Assembly: GCF_020520425.1 (NCBI RefSeq)
Contig: NC_079488.1
Span: 6,239,747 to 6,303,746, forward strand
Source: Spinacia oleracea
Taxonomy: Eukaryota > Streptophyta > Magnoliopsida > Caryophyllales > Amaranthaceae
Reading direction: 5' to 3'
DNA length: 64,000 nucleotides
Shown here: positions 62,495-64,000 of the stretch, piece after piece
How the letters are laid out: each line of letters starts with the position of its first letter
Numbering within the stretch: the stretch's first letter is position 1
Program-made: the position numbers and the translations under genes
The notes under the pieces: generated by a model
Databases searched by the model: none
What the model saw: only the letters and a program-made list of their open reading frames with translations
What the model was told of the DNA's origin: nothing

Positions 62495-62939
62495 GTATTT
62501 GCGATTCTTTGTTGATAAATCTTGAGTTTTTGATTGACCTACTGTATATGTTTAACAATTATGAATGCCTAGACTTGTTAATTATACAACCTAATTTGTA
62601 ATTATGATTAATTTGTTGAAATTCGAATAATTTAGAATTGATTTGATTTTCATGATTAATTAATAATTTAATTAGGTATCCATGATTAAAATCCACCATA
62701 AAAATTGTTAATTTATGTTAAATTTTTAATTTTTATGACCTAGATTTGAATCAATGTTAATCGGAAATTAATTGATTAATAAATTTTCGATTTTTCGCCC
62801 TAAAATTATGAAATTAATACGTTTTATTAATTTGTCATTAATTTTGAATTAAAAATTTAAATTTGTATGAAAACGCTCATTAATGTTGCACGCACAAAGC
62901 AATGGAAGCTACGTGTTACCCTTAAGGGGTGTTGTATAG

Positions 62940-63300
62940 TGCGGGCACGCGACGCCGAGCAAGGGAACTCGTCGCCCGTGCGGTACGAATGCAACGAGCA
63001 ACCTAGCGCATGGCGCGCGCACGAAGCAATGGAGCCTGTGCGTGTGTGCTGTGGCGATGGGCGAAGGCATGGCACGAGGAGAGGCGCGCGCGCGCGTGAG
63101 GGCGAGAGCTGGTCGCCCAGCGATCGCTACTCCGCGCACCAACACGCGTGGCCTCGAGGGCTTGCTTGCGCGCGAGCGAGCGAGCGCTCCCATCGTAGCT
63201 GCTGCGATGCATGCGGGCAAGCAAGCTGCGCGCAAGCGTGGCTTGGCTTGCTGCGTTTGCGCGTGGCTGCTGCTGCAATGAGCCATGGGCCAGCGATAGG
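62940..63300 (+). repeat. GC-rich block in the Copia 3 leader
   Basis: Same position as the minisatellites of Copia 1 and 2 but with much less regular repetition, mainly GCGCGCGAGC-type words. Frames over it look non-coding. Confidence 0.65.
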
Positions 63301-64000
63301 TCGTGCACACGACGGGGCTTGGGCGCAAGCCCAAGTGCTCGTCATGTTACGATTGTCGAGTTTTAAATTTTAATTCGAGATTTTCAGTTCATATAATTTT
63401 AATTAATTTTAAAATTAATAATTTAAATTGTTTTCTTGGATCTTAATTTTGAATATTATAATTATTATAAATTTTAATTTATTCTAATTATTTTACTAAA
63501 ATTAAAAACCTTGAATTAATTTAAGTTCGACTGAAAATAAATTAAATAAGTGGATTCAATTATAAATTTATATGAGCTTTAAATTTTAATTAAATTTGTA
63601 TGTTTCCGGTTAGACTAGAAATACATTTTTATGTTTAAAATTAGTAAAGCATATGAATTTATTGGTTTAAGTGGGAGCATTTTTAGTCATAAACTCTTGA
63701 TTAGGTCTACAAATCCTTTAAGGTTAAACAACTTGATTAGAATTAATAAGGACTGAATAATTGGTAGATTATTGATGCCCTTACTTAATTGCTGCAAATA
63801 TTTATGTGATGCATAACGTGTTTTACTAACCAGCTATGTGGGCCATTCATGATAATGAATGGGTGAATGGTATATATTGTATATGTACTGTTTTGCAGGT
63901 TATGAAGTGACTAGTATGACCCAAATAGGATAGAAAATATGGTATGCGTACCATTAATTTGAATGTAATTGGTCTAAAGTACCAAAATTGTTTTTCAATT

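Larger units (their letters stand above)
61786..64000 (+). mobile_element. Third Copia copy (Copia 3), 5' part with LTR-leader fusion
   Basis: Begins TGAAGGAAATAGTGCCC like the other Copia LTRs and runs to about 62494, where it jumps directly into leader sequence matching position 36158 of Copia 2. The last part of the LTR and the primer site are deleted. It continues as leader to the window edge, so gag would lie outside. More substitutions than in Copia 1 and 2 suggest it is older. No gene is present in this stretch. Confidence 0.85.

Overview
This window looks like nuclear DNA from a higher plant, most likely a eudicot with a TE-rich genome. The evidence is AT-rich non-coding DNA, several families of plant LTR retrotransposons nested in one another, plant-type Helitron, Stowaway and CACTA ends, a nuclear tRNA-Pro(UGG) gene and one spliced single-copy-type plant gene. 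The exact species cannot be read from the sequence. Amaranthaceae/Caryophyllales is only a guess from the style of the retroelements.

Left half (1-32296), a three-level nest. The outermost recognisable host is a Tat-type Ty3 element (C) on the minus strand: 5' LTR 31864-32296, gag-protease 31791-29401, pol 29344-26066. A spliced extra ORF runs in the opposite direction (2839-5415 continuing at 24807-24954). C is interrupted by two Athila-like Ty3 elements on the plus strand. Of element A only the 3' end is in the window (1-2838, LTR 1061-2838). Element B starts with an LTR almost identical to A's (5416-7217) but ends with a clearly diverged LTR (23043-24745) that is itself followed by a primer-binding site. 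B carries only an ORF1/gag-like gene, and that gene is split by a complete, recent Copia element on the minus strand (Copia 1, 9593-20044, target duplication atccc, intact polyprotein).

Middle (32297-33799): an intergenic stretch with a direct repeat, a small non-autonomous Helitron with a textbook 3' hairpin plus CTAG end, a poly-C run and Stowaway-like scraps.

Right-centre (33800-54436), a second three-level nest. A degenerate Tat-type element on the plus strand (D) also carries a convergent, spliced antisense ORF, here with a G-box and TATA box upstream. Its gag is split by a second Copia element (Copia 2, 34449-46265, target duplication agccg), whose RNase H region is in turn split by a solo Copia LTR (42408-43748, target duplication aaaag).

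Right end: a tRNA-Pro(UGG) gene (54463-54534, minus), then an intact six-exon gene for a LYAR/UBA1c-type zinc-finger nucleolar protein (54728-59093). After it come a Stowaway MITE, a tRNA-like/SINE-like piece, an inverted-repeat unit with long TA microsatellites, a CACTA transposon end, and the 5' part of a third Copia copy whose LTR is fused to its leader by a deletion (61786-64000).

The main biological observation is modularity. Copia 1 and Copia 2 share near-identical leaders and pol genes, but their gag genes are unrelated and exchanged at sharp borders. Both Tat elements keep a long spliced antisense gene. The Athila-like LTRs carry dense arrays of an interrupted palindrome (GTGCG-CC-CGCAC) directly upstream of their TATA boxes.
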